A DNA stretch of 64,000 bases from Aliamphritea spongicola (GCA_024347235.1 AP025283.1:4927657-4991656); one strand, 5' to 3'; numbered from the stretch's first letter, positions 51,529-60,077 are shown. Notes: generated from the letters alone by a model not told the origin. Made by a program: numbers and translations.

Positions 51529-51705
51529 TCAGAGTTCCCAGAAAAAGCAGGAAATGGCGACTGCCAGCCAGAGCAGCAAGGTCGTCCAATAGGCAAAGGG
51601 TTCCTCTGCGCGGCGAAATTCACGGTGCAGCCAGACATTGCCGCTGAACAGATCCCAGATGACCCACAGCAGTAACAGAATGCCGATGACGGTGGTAATT
51701 AGCAT
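51529..51705 (-). CDS. Very small membrane protein (58 residues)
   Basis: ATG at 51705 with CGGAG eight bases before it; stop TGA at 51529. The protein is two hydrophobic helices (TTVIGILLLLWVIWDLFSGN near the start and WTTLLLWLAVAISCFF at the end) around a charged loop (HREFRRAEEP). Gaps are 16 bases to the TetR gene and 14 to the GyrI-like gene, so it is part of the same transcript. No family recognised. The spacing, ribosome site and composition make it a real gene despite its size. Confidence 0.6.
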   Translation of the reverse strand: MLITTVIGILLLLWVIWDLFSGNVWLHREFRRAEEPFAYWTTLLLWLAVAISCFFWEL

Positions 51706-51721
51706 GAATATTTCTCCGGAA

Positions 51722-52302
51722 TTAAGCGGTTTTCAGGGCGCTGAGTAATTGCTCTGCAGCCTGTCGGGCCGGCAGACGGTAATCGGACATCAGCTCCAGC
51801 GGACTCAGGGAATCAAGGTTGAAATACAGTGATAACAGGCCGAATGCGACGGATTTCAGGGTACCGGCATCTGCATCCGGGTAATCCCTGCGCAGCAGCT
51901 GGCTGATGGCAGTGATGTTGTGTTCGGTCCAGTCCTTCAGCTTTTGCTTAAGGGATGCATCCTGCGCCGCAGAGAACAGTAATGCCTGAAACAGCAGGCT
52001 GATATCACTGCTGCTTTCATAGTCGAACAGAATATCCAGTAATGGCTGGCTGATTCCGGTTGCCGGTAAATGGGCTTCCAGTGCAGTCCATTGCTGGTTG
52101 GATTGTTTAATGGTCCGTTCTGCCAGCTGTTCAACCAGTTCTGAACGGTTGCCAACGTAATGACGTACCAGGCTGCGCTGCAGGCCTGCTTCTTCAGCAA
52201 TCCGTTCCAGTGTGCTGCCTTCCAGACCAAAGCGGATCACGCAGCGCTGAAACGCCTGAAAGATCTCTTCCGTACGTTCTGCTTTTTACTTGGACGTCCC
52301 AT
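51722..52302 (-). CDS. TetR family transcriptional regulator
   Basis: About 193 residues, first gene of the nine-gene leftward cluster. An A missing from the run near 52288 hides the N-terminus; restored, it starts GRPSKKAERTEEIFQAFQRC and the helix-turn-helix reads GLEGSTLERIAEEAGLQRSL followed by VRHYVGNRSELVEQLAE. The C-terminal ligand domain is unremarkable. Repeated ATTGTC/GACAAT half-sites lie immediately upstream, between this gene and the divergent ABC membrane gene, so it probably represses both directions until an inducer binds. Confidence 0.85.
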
Positions 52303-52335
52303 GGCTTACCTGTGTGTTTATCTGTGGATCTTAAC

Positions 52336-52417
52336 GGGTTATTAACCCTGATCAGTTTATTGTCAGTTTTGATAATTTACTAGCTGCGATTTAAATTGTC
52401 AAATATGACAATAAACT
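52336..52417. promoter_or_regulatory. Operator region of the TetR-controlled divergon
   Basis: Three nested symmetries: GGGTTATTAACCC at 52336-52348; the 11-base pair AGTTTATTGTC (52354-52364) and its complement GACAATAAACT (52407-52417); and the perfect dyad ATTGTCA-AATA-TGACAAT at 52395-52412. Three ATTGTC-type half-sites around AT-rich DNA fit binding of one or two TetR dimers. Confidence 0.6.
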
Positions 52418-52473
52418 AATTTTGCTGTTTCTGTGCTTAACCGGGAGACAGCTGAAGAGATGGAGGCTTTGCT

Positions 52474-53315
52474 GTGTCCGGTGAACTGACGATCTGGCAG
52501 ATTATTCGTACCTTTCCGGGAAAAGTTGTTACCACCTGGCTGTTAGTGGTGCTGGAAAATGTATTAATGGCCTGCCTGCCTTTACTGATGGGCCAGACCA
52601 TTGATGGCCTGTTAGCGGAGGATAGCGGCCCTCTTTTGCTACTTGCCGGGGCGTTTGCCTTGCTGGTGGTGGTATCTGTGGTGCGGCGCATATATGACAC
52701 CCGGGTGTATGGCACGATTAAGGTGGAACTGGGATTACGTTTACTTGAACGTCAGCAGGGGTTGGGGATATCAGTACGCAGTGCCCGGCTGGATATGTCC
52801 CGGGAGCTGGTGGATTTCCTTGAAAACGAGGTCCCTCTGCTGTTTACCTCGGTAATTCAGCTGACGGTTTCACTGATCATTCTGGCGGGATTTGCCGGCC
52901 AGCTGGCCTGGGCTGCAGTGGCACTGACTCTGGCAATGCTGGCACTTTATGCCTGCTTTCACCGGCGTTTCTACCGTCTGAACGGTGCACTGAATGCGCA
53001 ACAGGAACGCCAAGTGAATGTTTTGCAGCGTGCCCTGCCCTGGCAGTTTCACCGTCACCTGAACATGCTGCGACGCTGGGAAGTAAAGCTGTCAGACAGT
53101 GAAGCCTGGCTGTACGGCGGAATCTTCCTGCTGGCACTGCTGTTTATTGTGCATAACCTCATGGCCAGTGTGACAATTGAGCCAGTTACTGCCGGCACTA
53201 TTTTTCGATTGTCAGTTATTCCTGGGAGTTTGTTGAAGCGATGTTGGGATTACCCATGGCATTGCAGAGCTGGAGCCGTTTGCGGGAAATTACCCAGCGT
53301 ATTAATACCGGCTGA
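52474..53315 (+). CDS. ABC transporter six-helix membrane domain, without ATPase
   Basis: About 281 residues forming only the transmembrane half of an ABC exporter: TTWLLVVLENVLMACLPLLM, GPLLLLAGAFALLVVVSVVR, IYDTRVYGTIKVELGLRLLE (the coupling-helix region), LFTSVIQLTVSLIILAGFAG, and a final pair near 53130-53230. A T is missing from the TTTTT run near 53203; restored, the end reads SIVSYSWEFVEAMLGLPMAL and QSWSRLREITQRINTG and stops at 53315, leaving no room for a nucleotide-binding domain. A family of such stand-alone domains exists. Divergent from the TetR gene and sharing its operator. Confidence 0.75.
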
Positions 53316-53629
53316 GCTGAGGCATTCCCGGGCGATCGTTGCTATACCCTGCACAGCTTATCCTCTGTCTGTGCAGATATTACTCAGGTGTTATCCACAT
53401 GTTTACCGGGCTGTCAGCCGTGGATAATTGACACGGATCAGACGAGTACGACTTAAGTGCTAGAGAAGTTGCATTTCGGTGTTGTTTTTGCTTTACTTCC
53501 GGGGCTAAATCGCCTTGAAGGAAAGATGTGTGTCGCAGTTTCAGGCAGTCTGTTAGTCAGACGCTTCCTACCCTCCATATATTCTGCAAGACGAGTTTTT
53601 CAGTAGTCTCATTTACAGGGGATATCTCC
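53316..53629. other. Gene-free gap before nhaD
   Basis: No open frame with coding character. It contains one perfect DnaA box, TTATCCACA at 53394-53402. The nhaD promoter should lie in the right half, but I cannot pick clear -35 and -10 elements. Confidence 0.4.
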
Positions 53630-55030
53630 ATGAAGTGGTTAGCCTTGATACTTGGCTTATTGACCGCAACTTCCGGCTGGGCGTCATCTGCTGAAGCCAG
53701 CGGAACCATACAGGATCTCACTGCCAGCTGGGTGGGTTTTGCCGCCATCGGCATCTTCTTTGTTGCTTATATGCTGGTCATTTTTGAAGAGCAGTTACAC
53801 CTGCGTAAATCCAAACCGGTGATGATGGCAGCAGGCCTGATCTGGATTCTGATTGCCATTTACTATGTGGGTGAAGGCTCGCCACAACTGGTTGAAGGCG
53901 CTATCCGGCATAACTTCCTTGAATACGCGGAGCTGTTCTTCTTCCTGCTGGTTGCCATGACCTATATAAACGCCATGCTGGAACGGGGTGTGTTTGATGC
54001 CCTGCGTGACTGGCTGGTGGCAAAAGGCTTTGGTTACCGACAGTTGTTCTGGATGACCGGGGTACTGGCATTCGTTATTTCTCCGATCGCCGATAACCTT
54101 ACCACTGCGCTGATCATGTGTTCCGTGGTACTGGCGGTGGGTAAAGATCAGCCGAAGTTTGTCATGCTTTCCTGTGTGAACATTGTGGTTGCAGCGAATG
54201 CCGGCGGCGCGTTCAGTCCGTTCGGTGATATCACCACTCTGATGGTGTGGCAGAAAGGTGTGATTGAATTCAGCGGCTTCTTTGCCCTGTTCCTGCCTTC
54301 TGTTGTTAACTTTGTGGTACCGGCATTCATCATGCAGTTCTCCTTACCGGATGGCCGGCCACAGAGCCACAGTGATGAAATGACAGCAATTAAATTCGGC
54401 GGCCTGACCATTGTTGGCTTATTCTTGCTGACCATTGTGACTGCGGTCAGCTTCCACAGCTTGCTGCATATCCCGCCGGTATTCGGCATGATGATGGGCC
54501 TGGCATATCTGCAGTTCTTTGGCTTCTACCTGCGCCGCAGGTCAGCCAGCTGGCGCAACGGTATTGATGCGCCTCCAGGAGCCAGTGTTGATCCGTATAA
54601 CTTTGATGTGTTCTCCCGTATTGCCCGGGCGGAGTGGGATACCCTGTTCTTCTTCTACGGCATCATTCTCGCGGTAGGGGGTCTGGGCTTCCTCGGTTAC
54701 CTGAATATGGCATCCGGATTCTTCTACGGTGATTTGGGGCCAACCACTGCGAACGTACTGGTGGGCATTCTGTCTGCCATCGTGGATAACATTCCGGTGA
54801 TGTTTGCGGTACTGACTATGTATCCGGAAATGTCCGACATGCAGTGGCTGCTGGTAACGCTTACAGCCGGTGTGGGCGGTAGTCTGTTATCGGTAGGCTC
54901 TGCAGCCGGTGTGGCACTGATGGGACAGGCCCGTGGTCAGTACACTTTCTTTGGTCATTTGCGCTGGACACCGGTGATTGCACTGGGTTACGCCGCCAGT
55001 ATCGGAGTGCACTTCCTGGTGAATGGCTAA
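53630..55030 (+). CDS. nhaD: Na+/H+ antiporter NhaD
   Basis: Inner membrane sodium/proton antiporter of the NhaD/ArsB-like ion transporter superfamily, 466 residues with an N-terminal signal-like helix (KWLALILGLLTATSGWASSA) and about twelve more. Family signatures include VISPIADNLTTALIMCSVVL, CVNIVVAANAGGAFSPFGDI and TTLMVWQKG, and late IVDNIPVMFAVLTMYPEM and SLLSVGSAAGVALMGQARGQ. The ATG at 53630, with GGGG before it, is preferred over the ATG at 53528, which adds a non-hydrophobic leader. Unbroken frame, with a terminator behind it. It fits life in salty or alkaline water. Confidence 0.93.
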   Translation: MKWLALILGLLTATSGWASSAEASGTIQDLTASWVGFAAIGIFFVAYMLVIFEEQLHLRKSKPVMMAAGLIWILIAIYYVGEGSPQLVEGAIRHNFLEYAELFFFLLVAMTYINAMLERGVFDALRDWLVAKGFGYRQLFWMTGVLAFVISPIADNLTTALIMCSVVLAVGKDQPKFVMLSCVNIVVAANAGGAFSPFGDITTLMVWQKGVIEFSGFFALFLPSVVNFVVPAFIMQFSLPDGRPQSHSDEMTAIKFGGLTIVGLFLLTIVTAVSFHSLLHIPPVFGMMMGLAYLQFFGFYLRRRSASWRNGIDAPPGASVDPYNFDVFSRIARAEWDTLFFFYGIILAVGGLGFLGYLNMASGFFYGDLGPTTANVLVGILSAIVDNIPVMFAVLTMYPEMSDMQWLLVTLTAGVGGSLLSVGSAAGVALMGQARGQYTFFGHLRWTPVIALGYAASIGVHFLVNG

Positions 55031-55102
55031 TTGCTGATGTAAAAGCGTGTCACAAAATGCGTAGTGATGGCTGTGCGTTTCACTGAAGTTTTAGCTACTG
55101 TT

Positions 55103-55143
55103 AAAAAGCTGTGAAGAAACATGTATGTTTTTCACAGCTTTTT
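55103..55143 (+). terminator. Rho-independent terminator after nhaD
   Basis: Thirteen-base perfect arms AAAAAGCTGTGAA and TTCACAGCTTTTT with a 15-base loop, 72 bases past the nhaD stop and before the next gene on the same strand. Confidence 0.85.
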
Positions 55144-55174
55144 AGTATCTGTAATCAGTGAATGGAGTTAACCC

Positions 55175-55780
55175 GTGCCAACCAAACGTTTACCGGAACA
55201 GAATGGAAATTCATGTGCAGCGCACTGTACGACAATCGCAATCAATGAGATTAAGCAGACTGCCCTGACTGCCACCTTTGCTGAGGATGATCTCTGGCCG
55301 AGTATTCAGTTCAGTGATACCTGCGCAGTTACCAAGCCACTGGCAGATGATAAAAACAGTGATCCCCGGCTGATTGTCAGTCAGATAAAGCAACGCTGGC
55401 CTGGTGTGAAAGCAAAGCTGCTGTGTGATGAAGGCCAGAAGAGTAAAGCGATCTCGATGGTCAACGGGATGATGCGTAGCGGCATGAATGATATTTTCAA
55501 TCTGCTGGTGCAGGAGGCGGTGAAAGGGAGCATTGCTCTGGATGAAGCGGTCTTTTATAATTGCAGTTATACGATGCACAGCGGCGCCAAACCCAGTGAA
55601 GACAACTTCAGTGGTATGCACAATATTCTAGTGGCCTACGAGGCCGGTAAGACCTTCTTTTATAATTCCAATGAATCCAACCCTCAGTGGCAGGCCACTG
55701 CTAACTGGAAGAAGTTGGAAGCTCAGAACGGCGGTACCCACAGTTATGTGTTCAGTGGTGTTGCCGTGGCCATTTTCTGA
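55175..55780 (+). CDS. Unknown protein with cysteine-peptidase-like triad
   Basis: 201 residues, unbroken, no signal peptide and no membrane helix. The N-terminus NGNSCAAHCTTIAINEIK resembles the Gln/Asn-x-Cys start of papain-like and C39-like peptidases; a possible His lies in FSGMHNILVAYEAG (about residue 150) and a polar residue follows in FFYNSNESNP. The spacing Cys-His-Asn/Asp matches that fold order, but no known family is recognised, so the activity is a guess. It has its own upstream spacing after the nhaD terminator and a convergent trxC. It could be a cytosolic protease or transglutaminase-like effector. Confidence 0.6.
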   Translation: MPTKRLPEQNGNSCAAHCTTIAINEIKQTALTATFAEDDLWPSIQFSDTCAVTKPLADDKNSDPRLIVSQIKQRWPGVKAKLLCDEGQKSKAISMVNGMMRSGMNDIFNLLVQEAVKGSIALDEAVFYNCSYTMHSGAKPSEDNFSGMHNILVAYEAGKTFFYNSNESNPQWQATANWKKLEAQNGGTHSYVFSGVAVAIF

Positions 55781-55824
55781 TTATCTGACCGACAGGCACG
55801 GCTGTGCCTGTCAGTACTTTCTGT

Positions 55825-56256
55825 TTATACCTCAATGCCCTGCTGGCGCAGCCATTGCTGCAGCTGGCCCAGTGGCATCGCGCCACTCATCCGTGCGGCT
55901 TCTTTACCGTTTTTAAACAGTATCAGGGTAGGAATAGAACGGATCTGCAGCTGAGCTGCAATGTTCTGTTCCGCTTCGGTGTCCAGTTTCACCAGCCGTA
56001 ACCGGGGTTCAAAGGTTTTGGCGGCCTGGTCAAAGATCGGCGCGAATTGCTGACAGGGGCCGCACCAGCTTGCCCAGCAGTCCACCAGAACCGGTAAATC
56101 GTTCTGCAATACCTGTTTGCTGTAATTGGCAGCGGTCAGGTCGACGGGTTTGCCGCTGAAGATTGGCTGTTTACATTTTCCGCAATTGGGTTTGTCTTCC
56201 AGACGTTCCTCCGGAATACGGTTGGTGACGTTACAGTGCGGGCAGCTGATGTTCAT
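55825..56256 (-). CDS. trxC: Thioredoxin 2 (zinc-ribbon thioredoxin)
   Basis: Cytosolic disulfide reductase of 143 residues. The N-terminal zinc ribbon has CPHC (residues 5-8) and CGKC (residues 25-28), and the thioredoxin domain has WASWCGPCQQFAPIF with the redox pair, then RSIPTLILFKNGKEAARMSG with the cis-proline. The start at 56256 puts the zinc cysteines at the usual place; an in-frame ATG 42 bases upstream would add a poorly conserved leader. Intact frame. TrxC is commonly induced by oxidative stress, but no OxyR site was identified. Confidence 0.93.
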   Translation of the reverse strand: MNISCPHCNVTNRIPEERLEDKPNCGKCKQPIFSGKPVDLTAANYSKQVLQNDLPVLVDCWASWCGPCQQFAPIFDQAAKTFEPRLRLVKLDTEAEQNIAAQLQIRSIPTLILFKNGKEAARMSGAMPLGQLQQWLRQQGIEV

Positions 56257-56581
56257 AAGTATTGGCTCGCTAAATCGGTTATTTTTAATGTTATGCACTT
56301 AATTCACAGATAGCTGTGCATAACATGTGGTAAAGGTGTCGTTAAACACTGAATTCCTGTTGGATTAAATCGCTAATCACTTATTTTTGCTGATTTTTTA
56401 ATCAAAGCACGTCTGCGCTCTGCTGAATACACAAAACAGGCATCCGGCATAGAGACTGGCAGTTGTTAATAACTTTTGATATAAGCATTTTTGTTTTTAT
56501 ATCTTACTCACATAATCCACAAAAGGCTGTGAATAAGTTGTTATAAAGATGTAACTAATCTTGGGGTTAGTTCTTTATTAG
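56257..56581. other. AT-rich gap with DnaA-box-like sites
   Basis: No gene. TGTGCATAA at 56315-56323 and TGTGAATAA at 56528-56536 match TTATNCACA on the minus strand; TTATGCACT (56291-56299) and TAATCCACA near 56513 miss by one base. Much of the interval is AT-rich. It may bind DnaA as a regulatory locus or simply reflect an AT-rich gap. Confidence 0.4.
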
Positions 56582-57866
56582 TTATCTATCTGGCTGATTA
56601 ATATAGCTATTTTTGTAAAAGATGGCGGTTTTGCTGATAACACTCATCCAGTTCCGCCGTACATTTCGCTGGGTATCCCGGTGAATATCCAGCTGACTGG
56701 CGAAGATTTCCCAGTTTTGCAGGGCATCCAGTGTCTCTTCGATTACCTGACGGGCCTGATGCCAGTGGCTGAAATTGGCCAGTGATGCCAGTTGTTGCAT
56801 GCTGCGCCGGTCAGGTTGTGAGGTTGCTCCGTTAAAAGGCATTTCATGCTGCCGGTTACCGGCGGGTCTGAAGCCGGCACTGTACATGGGGGCCGGCCGC
56901 CACTGTCCGCTATCATCCTGAACAAAGCTCCAGTGCTTGCTGTGGTCGTCGCGGTTACAGCTGAGCAGATTGAATACTGCCCGGTTAAACATATCCCGGC
57001 CGGTGGCCGGACGCTGACAAAGCAACTGGCTGGCCCTGATCAGCTGTTCGTAACCGATACCCGGCTGCCACCACGGATTGTTCAGCAGTGATGAGAGACG
57101 CTGGATATGTTGCCGGCCCTGCCCCTGCACATAGTCTGGCCGTCGGTAAGCAAGCCAGGGAGCTGCTTTTGACTGCGCCGGAGGGGTAATCAGTTGCCAT
57201 TCGGGGATATCAATACCGGCAAGCCTGGCCATTTGCAGATAGGCTGCATCTGCCAGCCCCTGTTCCTGACCCAGCGGATTTTTGGGATGGCCAAACTGTA
57301 ACACCCAGGGCTCCAGATGGGCGGCATTGTCACTGTGCAGCTGGTCCGGTATTAACGGGTCGATGTATACCTGAGCCTGCCAGGGCATACCGTGGATGTG
57401 GTTGTCGCTGCTGATTAGAGACTGTACGTGATCGGACAGATGATGACTGGCAGCAAGTTGCCCGTAGTAATCCGTTGAGGCTGATGCAGCGTGGATTTCA
57501 CCGTTATCTGACTGATAGAGCAGCGAGCCAATCAGATCTGCTTCTGTGGTTTGCAGCAAGTTATGACAACCGGTTGGGCTGACCGTGCTTTGCTGCCCGC
57601 TGCGGAAAAATCCATCAGTGGCCGAAGCCCCCAGTGCTGGCTGAGGCTGTCGGTAAACAAGCCTGGCATGGCGTCAGGGGCCTGTTTACTGAAGCGGTGA
57701 ATCCGGTCATCAAATGGCAGGATAAAGGGCGACGGATTCAGCGGGCTGTTCAGGCAGTCTTCGTGGTACTGAAACAGCAGGCTGTGATGATTTTCCCCAG
57801 CGTTCCCAGTCTGATCCGGCTGCCGTCTGTGAGTTGTCGCCATACCTCGATGGTTTGCTGCGTCAT
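56582..57866 (-). CDS. HipA-family serine/threonine kinase toxin
   Basis: About 429 residues. Kinase of the HipA family, toxin partner of the HTH protein encoded just upstream. Recognisable segments are FDDRIHRFSKQAPDAMPGLF with TDSLSQHWG, HLEPWVLQFGHPKNP, LADAAYLQMARLAGIDIPEW, and the catalytic region RAVFNLLSCNRDDHSKHW, where the family normally has N-x-DDH-x-KN; here Asn is replaced by His. The N-terminal piece reads TIEVWRQLTDGSRIRLGTLG. Frames break near 57785 and 57600. The ATG overlaps the HipB stop (ATGA). Confidence 0.78.
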
Positions 57867-58147
57867 TTGCTTAGCTCACTTGCGAAGTTTGCCGGCGTAG
57901 AAGTTGGCTCTGAGGATGCGGTCAGTGCTGCCAGATTCTGTAAATCATCTACGCATTGCCAGATTAACAGGAACTGCCGTAATGAGATTTGCCCGGAGGT
58001 TTCAAAATGTTTGATGGTCGGGGCCGGAACGGTACTGCGCTCAGCCAGTGCCGCCCGGGACAGCTTTAACTGTTTACGTCGTTGCTGCAGATAGCCGGCT
58101 AGCTGTTGCTGAATATCACTGGCTGTCAGGAGGTTAAGATCAAACAT
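57863..58147 (-). CDS. HipB-like helix-turn-helix antitoxin
   Basis: 94 residues from the ATG at 58147. Helix-turn-helix of the XRE type: LAGYLQQRRKQLKLSRAALA and ERSTVPAPTIKHFETSGQIS, then LRQFLLIWQCVDDLQNLAAL. An ATG at 58180 in the same frame falls inside the operator palindrome (58170-58192), which argues for the later start. The stop overlaps the HipA start, so the pair is translationally coupled, as in toxin-antitoxin modules where antitoxin comes first. Confidence 0.8.
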   Translation of the reverse strand: MFDLNLLTASDIQQQLAGYLQQRRKQLKLSRAALAERSTVPAPTIKHFETSGQISLRQFLLIWQCVDDLQNLAALTASSEPTSTPANFASELSK

Positions 58148-58169
58148 TTTAAATACAGTAATGGATATG

Positions 58170-58224
58170 ATTTTATCCATTATAGATAAAATACTATAGT
58201 AAATAGATATTATTTTATCTATTT
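58170..58224 (-). promoter_or_regulatory. HipBA operators
   Basis: Two perfect dyads: ATTTTATC-7 bases-GATAAAAT (58170-58192) and AAATAGAT-8 bases-ATCTATTT (58201-58224). They resemble E. coli HipB sites (TATCC-N8-GGATA) in spacing and core TATC. They cover the likely promoter, predicting autoregulation. Confidence 0.7.
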
Positions 58225-58344
58225 ATTAAAAGGATTTTGATCTGTAGCTCTGCTGAAATGAGAATGGTGAGGGTGAAAAACGGTTATCAGGCTCAGAGTG
58301 AGTTTGCTGGTCTGCAGTTGATCCGACAGCGTGCAGGCGGTCAG

Positions 58345-60075
58345 TCAGGTGGGAAAATGCGTTGCCAGTATGCGCATGAACTGACGCTTGTGCTGATGCT
58401 GTTGGCGTAATTCGCCGAGCAGTTCCCGGAGTAGCTGACTGGCCGCTGCCTGACACTGGGGATGCTCCGCAGCGTATTCCGGGATTTGCTGTAATAGCTC
58501 TGCGATGTAGGTATAAGCCTGCTCAGAGGCTTCCTGCAGCAGTGTGGTTAATATGCGCCGGTAATATTGCTGGCTGTGTTGGGGCGCTGTGCTGAGTAAC
58601 TGCAGCGCCAATGCTTCGAGGTGTGCCGGGCTCAGGGTTAGCTGATCAGCAATGATTCGGGCTTTGTGCAGCTGGTCACTGGCGAGGTAAAACTCAAACA
58701 GGTGCTCATGGCTGCGGGCCAGCGCCTGATGCCCTGCCCGGCTGCTGTGTTTGGCGCATTCCAACAGGTATTTTTCGGCTGTCTGCTGTGACTGTTGCGG
58801 GCTGATGCCCTGTGCGGTGTTAGCCTGCTGATAGTTCAGGTAGCTGTCCGGGTTCTTCTGCTGGGTGAATATCTGCCAGTACAGTTCTGCTGATTCTTTT
58901 TCTTGTCCCTGAAGAGCGGCAAACTCTGCCTCTAACTGTTGCTGTTGTCTGAGTTGGCGGGCATCCGGAGATTGCCGGGACAGACTATCAAACATTGATT
59001 GAAGCTGCTGGCAGATGGCTTCCTGCGCGTCCGCTGTGTGGTTTGTGGCAGATGTTTTCAGCTGTTCAAGTTGTGTGCGGATAAATTGCAGCAGGGTGTC
59101 GGTATCCGCCGGAGCTGATGAGTGGCTCAGTAATTCAGCCAGTAAATCATGGTCGCCGTATTCGGTGGCGTAGCTGTTCAGCAGTTCAGATAACTGGCGA
59201 TTGGCGGGCTGATTTTGCCAGCGCTGACGGGCCTTAGTGATCAGGGATTCAAGACCGTTGTCGGGCGTCAGTATGCTGAGAGGGTCAGGATATATTTCTC
59301 TGGGCTGATTCAGCTGTTCCAGTACAAACGTGGCCAGCTGTTCAGCCGGCCAGTTTTGCCGTAACAGTTGCCGGGTGTATTGCCTGCAGCTGAGTTCCGC
59401 ACAGGGGTGCTGATACCCCTGAGGATCAAAGCGCATGAGTACCTGGTTGAGCCGTTCAAGTGTGTATTCACATAGTTTGAAGGCCGCTTCTGCAGGTAAG
59501 GCGTCGAGGCAGCTGTTCAGATCTGTCAGTTCATTGCAGGCGTGTTCAAAGTAGCTGCGGATTTTCTGCCGCTGGCTGAGTTTCCGGTATGGCAGCGCCT
59601 GGGTGATCTGTTTACGAAGGCCTGCAATATCCACCGAGCCTCGCGCGATCTGTGCCTGGCGGATCAGCTGGCGTTCAAGCTTTGGGTCGTTCGCGGTCAG
59701 CTGTTGCAGTTGGCGAATCAGCTGATGCTTCGGCAACCCGGCCAGATAGCTGAGAACCGTCCCCTGCTCTGCTGTGGTTGTTCCGGCGCTTGTATTCCGG
59801 CTCTGCTGAACGCTGAGGGCCAGGGCGACGCAGTGCTGGCAGAATTCGAAACCTTCCGATACCGGGCAGTCACAGCTGCCTTCCAGCTGCTGGCGTGGCC
59901 AGCGTAGCTGAACACTGTGGCAGGTATGGGTGTACGGGTCTGAAACAAGCCCAGTGATGAGATCCGGATGCTCCAGCCAGTCCTGCACAGTGTGTTGCAG
60001 TGCCTGACCGGCTTCAAACTGCGCCGCACCGGCCAGGTGGCTGAGCAGTTCAGGGCTGAAGTCCGGCGCGGACAT
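58345..60075 (-). CDS. SWIM zinc-finger domain protein with long helical body
   Basis: 576 residues, unbroken. The SWIM zinc finger is at residues 68-85 (GSCDCPVSEGFEFCQHCVAL: Cys-x-Cys ... Cys-x-His). The rest is a Gln/Leu/Glu-rich alpha-solenoid-like body of helical repeats (for example DQLHKARIIADQLTLSPAHL and EALALQLL). Such proteins often accompany SNF2 helicases, with the SWIM finger for DNA or protein binding, but no helicase is adjacent. It ends two bases before mnmE starts its coding end at 60078, on the same strand, so read-through from mnmE is likely. Confidence 0.8.
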   Translation of the reverse strand: MSAPDFSPELLSHLAGAAQFEAGQALQHTVQDWLEHPDLITGLVSDPYTHTCHSVQLRWPRQQLEGSCDCPVSEGFEFCQHCVALALSVQQSRNTSAGTTTAEQGTVLSYLAGLPKHQLIRQLQQLTANDPKLERQLIRQAQIARGSVDIAGLRKQITQALPYRKLSQRQKIRSYFEHACNELTDLNSCLDALPAEAAFKLCEYTLERLNQVLMRFDPQGYQHPCAELSCRQYTRQLLRQNWPAEQLATFVLEQLNQPREIYPDPLSILTPDNGLESLITKARQRWQNQPANRQLSELLNSYATEYGDHDLLAELLSHSSAPADTDTLLQFIRTQLEQLKTSATNHTADAQEAICQQLQSMFDSLSRQSPDARQLRQQQQLEAEFAALQGQEKESAELYWQIFTQQKNPDSYLNYQQANTAQGISPQQSQQTAEKYLLECAKHSSRAGHQALARSHEHLFEFYLASDQLHKARIIADQLTLSPAHLEALALQLLSTAPQHSQQYYRRILTTLLQEASEQAYTYIAELLQQIPEYAAEHPQCQAAASQLLRELLGELRQQHQHKRQFMRILATHFPT

Positions 60076-60077
60076 GG

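Noticed and set aside
53316..53629. Riboswitch leader for nhaD
   Set aside because: No conserved core or convincing pairing scheme could be recognised.
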